Origin: Epichloe hybrida
Lineage: Eukaryota; Ascomycota; Sordariomycetes; Hypocreales; Clavicipitaceae
Assembly: GCA_019022495.1 (NCBI GenBank)
Contig: JAFEKR010000005.1
Location: 186,001-250,000 of the forward strand
Length of the DNA stretch: 64,000 nt
Reading direction: 5' to 3'
Below the pieces are notes generated by a model. The model did not search any database. It was not told the origin of the DNA and saw only the letters and a program-made list of their open reading frames with translations. The translations under genes and the position numbers were made by a program. Below are positions 1 through 10,398 of this stretch, in pieces. Each line of letters starts with the position of its first letter. The first letter of the stretch is position 1.

Positions 1-85
1 GTTAGCAACGGCTAGCATTGGCGGATCTTTTGGTCTATTGGGATTCCTAGCACACCTTCTAGGTCTCTTACAAAAACCTTAAAAT
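1..85 (-). repeat. Decayed coding-like repeat fragment, partner at 49.1 kb
   Basis: Read on the minus strand, this edge segment can be translated as a short peptide containing EGVLGIPIDQKIRQC followed by a stop. A plus-strand segment at 49099-49205 reads EGVQGKPLDQKIHQC followed by a stop, and the nucleotides also align (shared core GACCAAAAGATCC, then GCCAATGCTAGC or ACCAATGCTAGC). The two are copies of one repeat. Which transposon or gene family it comes from is not recognised. The fragment is cut by the window edge. Confidence 0.5.
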
Positions 86-232
86 ACTAAGTTATTAAAA
101 ACTATAGCTTTTACTATAGTAATTTACTTATAATTACTAGTATTTATATTTTATTTATTTATTAGTTATTTATTAGTTATTTATTTTTTATTAAACTTTA
201 ACACTAATAATATTATAAGTAATATAAGTAAT

Positions 233-470
233 ATTAGTAAAATAAAGTATTAAGTTAAATAGTATTATTAAAAAGGTATAATATTATATATAACCTTACT
301 TAGTTATAGTAAAATTATTAAAATAATATAATAATATAAATTCTATAACTAATTAAATAAAATAGGTAATAATAAAAGCTTTTATAAAACTAGCGTTCTT
401 TTAATCCTTATAATATTAATAACTAATAAAAAGTCTAATACTATATTTATAGTATTTGTAGTTAGTGTAG
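233..470 (+). repeat. Left arm of a long inverted repeat
   Basis: This arm matches the reverse complement of 5092-5343 over about 240 bp, by eye at roughly 80-85 per cent. The shared order is GTAAAATAAAGTA, AGTATTATTAAAAAG, TATAATATTATATATAAC, AACTAATAAAAAGTC (or GCTAATAAAAAGTC) and TTTGTAGTTAGTGTAG. The arms enclose about 4.6 kb that includes Copia element A. They may be ends of an older element into which A inserted, or two inverted copies of another repeat. Confidence 0.6.
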
Positions 471-520
471 TTTAGGGAAAAAGATTTGTATTATATTGTA
501 TTATAGTTTTTTTTCTACTT

Positions 521-711
521 ATAGTTAGTGTAGTTTATAGTGTAATGTAATTTGTAGTGTAGTGTAGTTTATAGTGTAGTGTAGTTTATAGTGTAGTGTA
601 GTTTGTAGTGTAGTGTAGTTTGTAGTGTAGTGTAGTTTGTAGTGTAGTGTAGTTTGTAGTGTAGTGTAGTTTGTAGTGTAGTTTGTAGTGTAGTGTAGTT
701 TGTAGTGTAGT
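521..711 (+). repeat. 17-bp minisatellite (GTGTAGTTTGTAGTGTA)n
   Basis: About ten tandem units close to GTGTAGTTTGTAGTGTA. Variant units carry TTATAG for TTGTAG (G to A), and one unit is shortened. The array ends in an inverted segment (GTAGTAACTACACTAC). Related TAGTGTAGTTAGTGTAG sequence lies in the right inverted arm near 5070-5108, where an odd-length palindrome is centred at about 5090. Confidence 0.8.
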
Positions 712-1579
712 AACTACACTACATTACACATTGTAGTGCAATAATCTGCCTATAATTCAAGGCTTTAGATACTGTAAATAACTTATCCCTCTATTTAGCT
801 AGAAGGTCTGCTATTAAAAATTAAAGGTTTAAGGCATCTAGGGAAGCCCCTATAGCCGTATTTATACGCATACTAAATTATTACCTCTTAGCCTACTAAG
901 GGAAGGTTAATTTTAGGGATTAAAGATATTAATTAACCTAATCTATTAGATTAATTAGAACCCCTAAAATTAATAATCTAGCTAGTAAATTATTAAAGAC
1001 TGTATTAAAGGCTTCTAAAGTCCCTTTAAAACTATAAAAATTTAGGTTATAAAATTCAGAATATTGAAATGTAGGGAGCTAGTTGCCGGCTGGCAACAGC
1101 TATACAAGTGTAGCTTCTACGGTCGGGGACCAATAGAGCCACTACGTTAAATATTTAACGCAACGTAACGGAAGGTTTTGGCAGTTATTAACTAATTAAA
1201 TTCAATCTAGATGACTTTTACAATATCTTATATACTAATAGAATTGATTTTAGTGATGTTATACAGGTAATGCGACTGTTAGATTAAGAGGCCTAGCTAT
1301 CTAGCTAGATTAAAAAGATCTTGTTCCTCTTATATACCTACTAACTGTATTGGTAAATCCAGACCGCTAAAGAGGTCTTATAGGCCACTTTTTATTTTCC
1401 GCAAAATTCATTTATATATAAAATCAAAAAAATCAACTCACCACTATACAAACTAGCAACCTATATACACTAAATTTTAGTCTAAAAAATATTCCTATAT
1501 AAAATAAAAGCCCTATCTTCTAGCTTTAATTTACTATATGTAAGACTTTTGTATAACCTCTAGTTAAAGAGAAAATCGC

Positions 1580-1878
1580 TGTTAAAGATAGCTATAGGGT
1601 AACCTGCTTACGTCACCCTAGCTTACTTAATTACTAGTGGCGCTATAGTTATAGCTGCGCTTATAGCCACAATACAATTGAATAATCCACAGTTAATAAT
1701 TAATTTAGATTAGTTATCCACACGGTTAGTTATAGCTATTAATAGCTACGACGTAGCTATTAATGGCTACCTTTGCGACCGTTAACAGCTGCAGTGCAGC
1801 TGTTAGGCTTGTAATGTAAGCTAGTAATAGAAAGGTCCTTTAACTAGAAAGGGCTAAAAATAGGTCTTATTTTTAACA
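1580..1878 (-). repeat. LTR (3') of Copia element A
   Basis: On the minus strand a polypurine tract AGAGGGGG stands directly before TGTTAAA (position 1878). A matching TTTAACA ends at 1580, giving a 299-bp LTR with perfect 7-bp inverted ends of the TG..CA type. It holds two near-perfect palindromes: TTAATAGCTACG around 1739-1763 and TAACAGCTGCA around 1783-1805, each with one central mismatch. No matching 5' LTR was found to the right, so the element looks 5'-truncated. Confidence 0.65.
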
Positions 1879-4800
1879 CCCCCTCTATAAAAGAATTACA
1901 TATAAGCTAATTAAAAGCATATAAAGTAATATAGGGTAAACAAGAACTTTTAGATAAAAATAGATAAAAGGGAAAAACAGGAAAAGATAAAAGACCCCCT
2001 TTTGAATTCCTAGCTATTATTAAATATAGCTCCCTTTTTAGCGTTGTTTTTGGTTCCCTATTAAAGGGATTTAGTTGTTGGTTTTTAGTGATTATCAAGC
2101 CCTAAGAGCCTAATAAAAGCCTAATAAAGAGGCCTAGATAACGGTTTCGTTAGGCTATCTACAGGCATTGACTTCGTATCTAGATATTTAATCTTAGCTA
2201 AACCCTCTAAAACCTATTGCCTAATATAGTTAAACTTTAGCAAGGTATGCTTTATACGGCTATGTAAGGCAGGGTTATAGGTAGTGGTTATAGCGCCTTA
2301 ATTATCGCAATATATCTAGATAAGGGGAGAAATAGGGGTTTTTAGCTCCTTAAATAAGCCCTAAAGCCACTATAGCTCCCAGAAGGTCTCGCAAATAGCG
2401 TTAGCTTTAGCTTCTAATGTTAATAGAGCTATTATACTAGCTTTCTTTAATTTCTAGCTAATAGGTCCGCTAGCTAGCTTAAATAGATAAGCGTAGGTTA
2501 ATTTAGAGGTCTTTTTATCCCCTACAAAATCACTATCACAATAACCTATTAGGCTTTTACTAGCTATACCTTTAGGGTCTCCCCTATAGATTATAGCAAG
2601 GAATTTAGTCCCTAATAAGTACCTAAGCAGGTTTTTAGCTACTTTTAGGTGCTTTATATAGGGCCTAGCTAGTGCTATAGATAGCCACTAAAGTGTAAAG
2701 GCCACGTCTAGCCTTATAAGCAACATTAGGTACATTATAGTCCCTATAATACACTAATAGAGCTTAATTTCGCTAGCTATTAAAAGCTTAGTAGTCTACG
2801 TAGCTAAAACGCCTAGCTAAAGAGGTATGCTAATAGGCTTACTATCTAGCATATTAAATTAATTTAAAGCCTCTAAGATATACTAAGATTAATGAATTTT
2901 CAGGACTCTATTAGGTCTATCTTATATAATTTAAACCTCTAAGAAGAATTCAGCTAGCCCCCTATTTTCTATTAGATAGACTTTATAAAGTTCCTTTTTA
3001 AGTCTTTAGATATAACGTAAATCCAGTCTAATTAGAAGACAATCATTCACATATGTAATAATAAAGGTTTTAGTGAAGGAATTATAGAATATAGCTAGGT
3101 CAGAAATTAGAGGGCTAAATCCTAGGGACTTTAGCACTGTAATTAGTGCTTGTTACCATTCCCTTAAGCTCTGTTTTAAGCCATATAAAGATTTCTGTAA
3201 TAAAATTACTTAATCTTTAGAAGGTTTATAGCTAAAACTTTTAGCTAATTTAGCTAATTTAGCTAATTTAGGATTTGCCTTAAGGAATTCAATAAATCCG
3301 TCTAGAATAACCATATAAATCTGTTATTATAGCTTACTATTAAGAAAAGCTCCTATAAAATTGACCTGTTTGATTTCCCAGTTATTCCAAGCCACTAGAG
3401 CTAGTAAAATCCTCTAGCTAGGGGGAATGCTTGTGGCTGCAAAGGTCTCTAGATAATCTAGACCTTTGATTTACATAAATCCCTTAGCAACAAGTCAGGC
3501 CTTATATTTTAAAGGATTATTTTCTTTATCCTTTTTAAGCTTATAAACAAGCCTATTCTTTAGTACTTTTTGGCCCTTAGGTACTTAGTCTTTCCCTATA
3601 AATTTAAAAGTACTAGCCTTTAGAAGCTATTCGTATTCCTTGTACGTAGCTTCTATCTATTTATCCCTTTTAGGGCTAGATATAGCTTGCTTCCAGGTCT
3701 TAGGTTCGGGGCTATTATTGTTTTCTTTTAGCTTCTCCCACACCTTAAAGCAGATTTCTTTTATGAAATCTAGAGAAGAAGAGAAACTAATATCAACATC
3801 CATGGGGTCAATATTAGGGTCGAAGTCAGTAATTTTATCAAAATTGAGGTCCGGAGTCGAAATCTGATTTCCTAGGGAAGTTACAGGCGTGGCCTCCTCT
3901 AAGGCCTCTGGAATCAGTTCCTTAGGGGGTTGTATAGGCCCTATAGGGTGTTTTTCTTAACCTATAGGGGGACCTCCTATGTTGTCTATAGGGTAATCCT
4001 TTAAACCTTAATTTAGATCTTGATTTTCTAAATCATTTTCCCCCTCTAAAGGGTTATCCCCTATAGAAAGCCTAGGTAATCCTTTAGAGACAGGACCTAT
4101 AGGCTCTATAATCTTAATAAAGCTAGTCTTTATAACTAGCCTTTTAGAGGGGATGTACACTAGATAGGTGTTAGAACCTAGTGTAGCTAATAACCTTCTA
4201 GGGATAGTCCTAGCTGCTAACTTCTAGGCTTTAGGTTATTTTTCTAGGGGGATTAGAATCTCACAGTGAGATCCTATAGCTCTAATACTGCTAATATTAG
4301 TCGTATAGGGCTAATTTAGCTCCCTAGCTAGCAGTTGTTTAGGGCTTTTATCCTTAGTGGTATTAGCAGTTATATTAACTAGGTTAATAACTGTAGGTAA
4401 TATAAAACACTATAGATATAAGGGTAATTTTGCCCACTAGATAGTAGCCCTTAATTGATCTAGAATAGTACGAATTGAACGCTTTACTAATCCATTTTGC
4501 TTATGGATATAGGGACTAGAAGTTATAAATTTAATCCCTTTAGAATTTACCAAGGTTTAATAACTAGAATCGATTTCTTAGCCCCCATTAAAGTAAAGGT
4601 GCCTAGGATATTGACCTAGTTGATTTTTAAGCCCTGTGAAAAAGCCCTTAATAGCCCTATAAACAGTTAGGCGTTCCTTATTAGGTAATAAGAACACCCA
4701 CTTATATCTAGTTTTTTGATTAACTAGAAATAAGCAAATTGACTGTTTATTGTACGGTATAGGGCTAATTTTTAGCGTATCCCCCTATATTCAATCTAGA

Positions 4801-4955
4801 GCTCTAGGGGGGTTAGGGATAGCTAATTTCCTAGGTCTTCTAACTGCCTTAGATTAATTACAAGCTATATATTTAAAGTCTTTATCCTTAATTTTAGAAA
4901 AATCAGGGATTCCTTTAGTTATAAGGCTTGTTTTCTTTAGCAAAGGAAGCCCTAG
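1879..4955 (-). mobile_element. Degenerate Ty1/Copia retrotransposon A (pol remnant)
   Basis: On the minus strand, pol pieces can be read in Copia order despite many stops. An integrase segment near 4480-4500 reads NGLVKRSIRTILDQLRATI, resembling the Copia integrase motif NGvaERsnrtlle. A reverse-transcriptase active-site remnant TYVNDCLLI lies at about 3030-3056 (consensus YVDD). An RNase H motif GYCDSDFVGDK lies at about 2515-2548. Integrase, then RT, then RNase H identifies the Copia superfamily. The frame is broken throughout, so the element is dead. Gag and the 5' LTR are not visible: the element ends near 4955 against TATTGT-rich repeat and the right inverted arm. Confidence 0.8.
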
Positions 4956-5091
4956 GCAGAGTATTGTTTGTATTGTATTTATTGTATTTTTTCGGAAAAA
5001 TTTGTATTTGTATTGTATTTGAAAAAATTTGTATTTATTGTATTGTATTGTATTAAATACAAATTATTTTGTAGTGTAGTTAGTGTAGTAA

Positions 5092-5343
5092 CTACACTAA
5101 CTACAAACAATACAAATGTATTGTTAAGTAAAAAAAAAAGTAGGACTTTTTATTAGCTAAGGTTATTATTAGGATTAAAAGAGAATTAGTTAATAGAAAC
5201 CTTTTATTATTAGCTATTTTATCTAATTAGTTATATAATTTATAATATTATATTATTTTAAACAGTTTACTATAACTAGTGTTATATATAATATTATAAC
5301 TTTTTAATAATACTATTATACTTATTACTTTATTTTACTAATA
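5092..5343 (-). repeat. Right arm of the long inverted repeat
   Basis: This is the inverted partner of 233-470. Just outside its inner edge (about 4965-5075) lies TATTGT-rich low-complexity sequence and GTAGTGTAG motifs akin to the 17-bp minisatellite beside the left arm. The similarity may therefore extend beyond the clearly aligned core. Confidence 0.6.
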
Positions 5344-5959
5344 TAACTTTAAGAAAAACCTTCTAATTATTTTATTTACTATTATTAGGAATTATTTTAT
5401 ATTTCTTTTATTAATTTAATTAATTTAATTAAAAAATACCCTAAACTAATATAATTAAATTAAATTAGAAATCTAAATAAATATCTATAAGTTAATAGAC
5501 TATATACTTAGTACTTAAATATTATTATTAATAAAATAAGAACTTAAAAAAAGCTTAAACTATTTATTTACTATTTAAACTAATTAAATATTACTTTAAG
5601 CTTTATAATTCTAAAGCTTTAAGAAGTTATATATAGTAACTTTATATATCTTATTATAATAATATATAAAGAAAGAATATAATAGAAAATATTTATAATA
5701 TTTATAATATTTTAATAGATTCTTAATAGTATATTTTAGTTACCCTATATAGCTTAAATAAGCTATAGAAATAAGTTTAACTTATTTTTAAAAAGAATAG
5801 TAAGACTATCTTTTATATAATATACTATACTTATTATAAGAGATTTAATAACCTTAATTACTATTATTACTATTATTACTATTATTACTATTATCTTACT
5901 TTTATTATTATTTTAAAAAACATAAAAAAGAAAACATTTTTATAATATTAATATTTTTA

Positions 5960-8900
5960 AAAACCTTAAAATACATATCTTTAATAATAAACACTAGTTT
6001 ATTAACCTAGATTATAGTAATTAACTAAGTATCTAAGCTAGGTACAAAGTCACTAAGGCTTACAGCGTTAGCATAGCCTAGATTAAATTAATAGATAGCT
6101 AGACCCTTATATTATTAAATATATAGTATTAACTAACCTTCTTTATAAACCTTATATTACTTTAGTTACTTATAATAAAAGGTATAAGGTAAGATAATCT
6201 TATAGGGATTATTATAGACCTAGTAAGAGGTAATTATAAGATCTTTTTAACTATAACCCTTAGTACTTAACTATATATTAAAGGGGATAGCCCTAATAAG
6301 GCTTTTACTATTAGAAAGGACTCTTATAACCTAAAACCCCTAATAGCTATAAAAGTAAACCTTTAGTATATAAGAATAGCTTATTTAGGTAAAGATGTAA
6401 TAGATTAAGTGCTTTAAAAGGTTAATATACTAATAAAAGAGCATATCAAGGGTAAATATAAGGTTTACTATATAGCTAAGGCATAAAGGTAAATATTATG
6501 AGTTTCACAGATGGATTCCTTACCCTTAGGACCTCTTTAGGTTATAACTTATAACCTCTTTACTTAATTATAGGGCTATAATAAGGATTATTATATTACT
6601 CTCTTTACTTATAAAGCAATAGGCCTCCGCTATATCTTTATAATTCTAATAAAGACTGAAATTATGTCTTACTTTAATTAATTAGAAGCACGCTATATAA
6701 GGACCTTTAGAATTTATATTATAGTTATTATTACTAATAGGGAAACTACCTTCTAGACTAAGAAGCAAGAGGCAGAGGTTACTAATAAGGGTATTATTAT
6801 TAGAAAGTCTAGCCTAGCTTATTTGCATTAAAATAGGCATGCTAAGTAGTCTAGGGGGGTAATAATAAAAGTTATAATAACTCTAATAACCTAAGTAAGC
6901 TTTCTAGAGAATCTTTAGCTTATAGCTACGGAAGTAACTATTTACATCCTTAATCACACGCCTAGAAAGTCTCTAGATTAGCTTTTACTATATTAAGCTT
7001 TAAATAAATAGCTATAAAAGAATAAGCTTTAATAGAATTATTTACTAGTAAAGCTAGAAGCTTTATTAAATTATCTTTAAGCTTTTAGTTATAAAGCTTT
7101 TATAATAATATAGGATAGGCTTAGGAAGATAGGTCTAAAGCTATTATAAAGAGCTTACATTAGTTATCTAGCTAGCCACATCTCTTCTACCTAATATCTG
7201 ATTTAGGTACTAATAATACAGAGGAATTATTAGTTCTTATTAAGCTATATTACCTTTAATAAGTTAATCTTCTACGCTTAAGAAAAGGACCTTTTAATTA
7301 AGGAAAAAGAGCCTAAAAAACACCTCCTTTAAGAGCTTATAGAAGACTTTAAGGTTAATAATATAGATATAGGACATCCTTAAGATATAAGGCACCTATA
7401 GGCATAAGACTCCCTTTCTCTAATCTATTAGTAAGAAGATTAACATAATTATAATTAACTAAATAATAAAGAAAAGGGAAAAGGAACTTAGGAATTAACT
7501 CTCCTAACTCCTCCGAATTCACCTAGCTATTAACTAGATTTTTTAGATTACAAACTAATAAATATTAATAGTCTATTAAATCCTTCTAAAATAGATTATA
7601 AAGATAAAGATCTAGACATTCCTAATATTAATAAAGATAACCTTCTTAAAGCTTTTACTACTACCTTTACCCTAGAAGCTAAGAGTAAAGAAAAGCCTTA
7701 TATATTAAGACTTCCTTTACCTCCTACTTATTATAATTATTTAGCTAGGTACCCTAAAGAAAAGGTATTTATTAAAGTAAGAGACAAAGAGTATAATAAA
7801 GTTATTAATAATAAGGTTACTATTAAAGTTAGTAAATTAGAAGTCCCTTTACATATTAAGATCTTAGGACTTACTTAGGTATTTACCTATAAATTAGATT
7901 AATTAGGCTACCTTATAAGGTATAAGGCTTAATTATATATGCTTAGGAATTAGTAAGCAAAAGGGAACCTTTTTATAAGAGCTACTATATTAGTAAGCAT
8001 TATATTTAAGCTCCTTATAGTAATTCTATATTACTTTAACCTTAAAGCTTATTAGTATAATTTCATTATAGCTTTCCTAAACTTAAAGCTAGATAAAGAG
8101 GTATATTATAAGATACCACTAGGTTATAGGGATAAACAAGCTTACTTAAAACTCTTAAGCACTATTTATAGGCTACGCAAAGCTCCCTTTCTTTAGATAA
8201 AGGAATTAATTAAATAGTTAGTAAGTAAAGGATTTATATAGATCTTTAAAGATATTTATATATTTATTAAGGATAGATTAATTATCTTCTTCTATGTTAA
8301 TAACCTCGTAGCCTTATTTATAAAGGGAAAGTTAGCTCTTTATAATAAATTTAGAGAAAGACTCTTTAAGAGGTATAACATTAAGAACCTTAGTAAATTA
8401 TAATAGTTCTTAGGGGTTAAAATCATTAGAGATTGCGAAAATTAATAATTATAGCTTAATTAGAAGTCCTATTAGAATAAAGCTATAATTAAATTTAACA
8501 TTAAGGTCCTAGAACGGAAGCTAATAGCACTAATAACTACTATTTTACTTAATCCCTTTAAAGATAATATTAATCTAAAGGATTTAAAGAGATATTAATC
8601 CCTAGTTAGTACTTTATTATATCCTATAATTATTATATAGCTAGATATTACCTTTATAGCATTATAACTATTACGGCACCTTTAACGCCTAGGACCTTAG
8701 CATATAGAAGCTATAGAAAAGGCTCTAGAGTATAGTTATATATAGGGAGATCTCTTAATTAAATTTAATAGTAATAACCTTAAACTTAAAGCATATAGTA
8801 ATACTTCCTTTACTAATAATCTAATTATAAGAAGAAGCTTATAAGGCTATATTATAAAGCTCTTTAAAGGTCCTATACTCTTTAAAGCAGGAAGATAAGA

Positions 8901-9401
8901 GACTATAATAACCTCTTCTATAGAAGCAAAGCTCCTAGCACTATTATATTATAGTAAAGAGCTAATTACCTTTAAATAATTATATTAGGAAGTTAGATTA
9001 TATCTTAGAGATAATACTCTTAAGATTAAATATAATAATATATAAATAATTTATCTTCTTAAGGAAGAATTTATTAAGCTTATAACGCGACTATACTATA
9101 TTAATATCTATTATTACTAGCTTTATTAAGAGGTTATAAAGGGAACCTTTAATATTACCTAGAAGGTAATAAAAGAGATAATTACTAATAGCCTTATAAA
9201 GCTACTAATAGGAAAAGTATTTATAGATTTTAGATAGGCACTAAGGCTTGTATAGTTACTAGATTAAATACTTAGTACTAACCTAAAAGAGTAGGAATTA
9301 CTAGAAGACCTTACTATAATTAACAATAATTAGATTATTATAGAGATTAATTTAATTAAATTATTATAGGATGCCTTAATTACAAGCCTCCTAGGGGGAT
9401 A
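5960..9401 (+). mobile_element. Degenerate Ty1/Copia retrotransposon B (internal region)
   Basis: Plus-strand remnants of Copia pol run up to the 3' LTR. A decayed protease active-site region is possible near 6110-6140. A reverse-transcriptase motif FFYVNNLV (consensus YVDD) lies at 8290-8315. An RNase H region follows near 8795-9000, with SSIEAKLLALL (consensus SSTEAEY) at 8914-8945. A polypurine tract AGGGGGATA (9393-9401) directly precedes the LTR. Stops are frequent and no frame survives. The 5' end is not clear and no 5' LTR was found. A less decayed inverted copy begins at 63031. Confidence 0.8.
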
Positions 9402-9634
9402 TGTTAGAATCCTACTATAAGCGTTTAACCGCATGTAGGTAACTTAGACACTAGGACTTACCTAACTAGTTACTTTTCCGGACCTTTAGTAAATGCATAG
9501 TATAGTTTATATAGGTAGATTACACACCCTATGGTATAGGTACTTAGTTATTTAAACCGTAGTCCGCGCCCTCTTACAGGATCGGGCAACTCAATCCATA
9601 CCTTCATTTCTGATCCTAGCTGCTCGGTCCAACA
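9402..9634 (+). repeat. 3' LTR of Copia element B
   Basis: A 233-bp LTR begins TGTTAGAATCC and ends CTCGGTCCAACA, so its termini are TGTT..AACA. It is preceded by a polypurine tract. The same 233-bp sequence occurs in reverse complement at 63031-63263, which defines both borders exactly. The two copies differ at 17 sites by hand alignment, all transitions. Downstream sequence returns to normal base composition at once. Confidence 0.9.
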
Positions 9635-10398
9635 GTAATCTTCGTTAGGACCCCGAGAAAGAAGTTGATTAATTCCCCCCCCCTCTACCCCCCCCGCCTC
9701 TGCGGCGCCCTGCCAATCAAGGTTGCACATGAAATGCCCGAGGGTAACCCACCCCATCTCTTTGGAAATGATGAGGCCTCGCAAAAAGTCACTCAACCTG
9801 TTATAACTGAGACCTCTCGACTCTCGAGCCTTGCCGTTTCTCAGCCACGTCCAGCCAAGTTAGTCCAACTGCCTGCCATACAGGCAAAGCCAACGACTCC
9901 GCCCCCCTCGGATCATGGAGTCAACAGCCAACTTCTGATACCTTCATCTTATTCATCGCAATTGTTATTGTCTAGCACTAGCAATCCAAAGACGGCTTCT
10001 GTAAATGCTTGTTCAATTACCCTGTTGTTGTCACGAAGGCAACAGGGTCACAGTTTTGTTCCTGACAACAACAAACCTCCCTGCTGCGACGAGAATGCTC
10101 TCAATCAGCCGTACAGCATATGCCGCACAGCATCTATTGCGCGCGCTTCAAGGTTTCGTTTCAACAGGCTCCTTGATTGGACATGGCAGAGCAAGTTTGA
10201 AACATCATCACGCATTCAAACGAAAAGAGACTGTAGTATCGCGAATCTTTGTTTCTTATAGCTATTTGTTGTCTCGACTGAAAGCAAAATGACCTCCGCC
10301 GCCATCTCCCACCAAACAGGTCGCCCCTTTTCATTGTCTTCGTGCTTCTCCGTCTACCATGTACCATTCCAAGCAAAGCAAATTTCTCATTCCCACCA
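9635..10398. other. Spacer between Copia LTR and Argonaute 3' end
   Basis: About 760 bp of normal-GC sequence, presumably including the 3' UTR of the minus-strand Argonaute gene. A hairpin-forming pair CCTGTTG..CAACAGG lies at about 10020-10047. A 198-codon plus-strand open frame (9665-10261) shows no recognisable domain and is not called. Confidence 0.5.

Larger units (their letters stand above)
1..9545. repeat. AT-rich, RIP-decayed transposon block
   Basis: The whole stretch is strongly AT-rich and has no long open frame. Remaining cytosines sit mostly before C or T, while CpA and CpG are rare and TpA is abundant. That is the footprint of fungal repeat-induced point mutation. Recognisable parts are annotated separately: inverted arms, a minisatellite, Copia element A (minus) and Copia element B (plus). 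A small (ATTACT)n-like microsatellite lies at about 5857-5894. The stretch 736-1579 holds further unassigned repeat sequence, including a perfect 16-bp palindrome CGTTAAATATTTAACG near 1146-1161. Confidence 0.85.

Noticed and set aside
1..62. tRNA-like A box TGGTCTATTGG (and TGGTCTAATGG in the 49.18-kb partner)
   Set aside because: No B box (GGTTCGAATCC type) follows at the right spacing and no cloverleaf could be drawn, so no tRNA or SINE is called.
1..9634. Possible CRISPR-like or telomeric arrays in the repeat block
   Set aside because: The tandem array is a contiguous 17-bp minisatellite without spacers. No TTAGGG runs were seen, and the organism is a fungus.
9548..9796. Similar peptides CWTEQLGSEMKVWIELPD at both ends of the island
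   Set aside because: Not a conserved protein: both are translations of the same Copia LTR end, so they are explained by the inverted LTR copies.
9665..10261. 198-codon plus-strand open frame beside the Copia LTR
   Set aside because: No recognisable domain, biased composition, lies in the 3' region of Argonaute and has no splice or start context worth calling.
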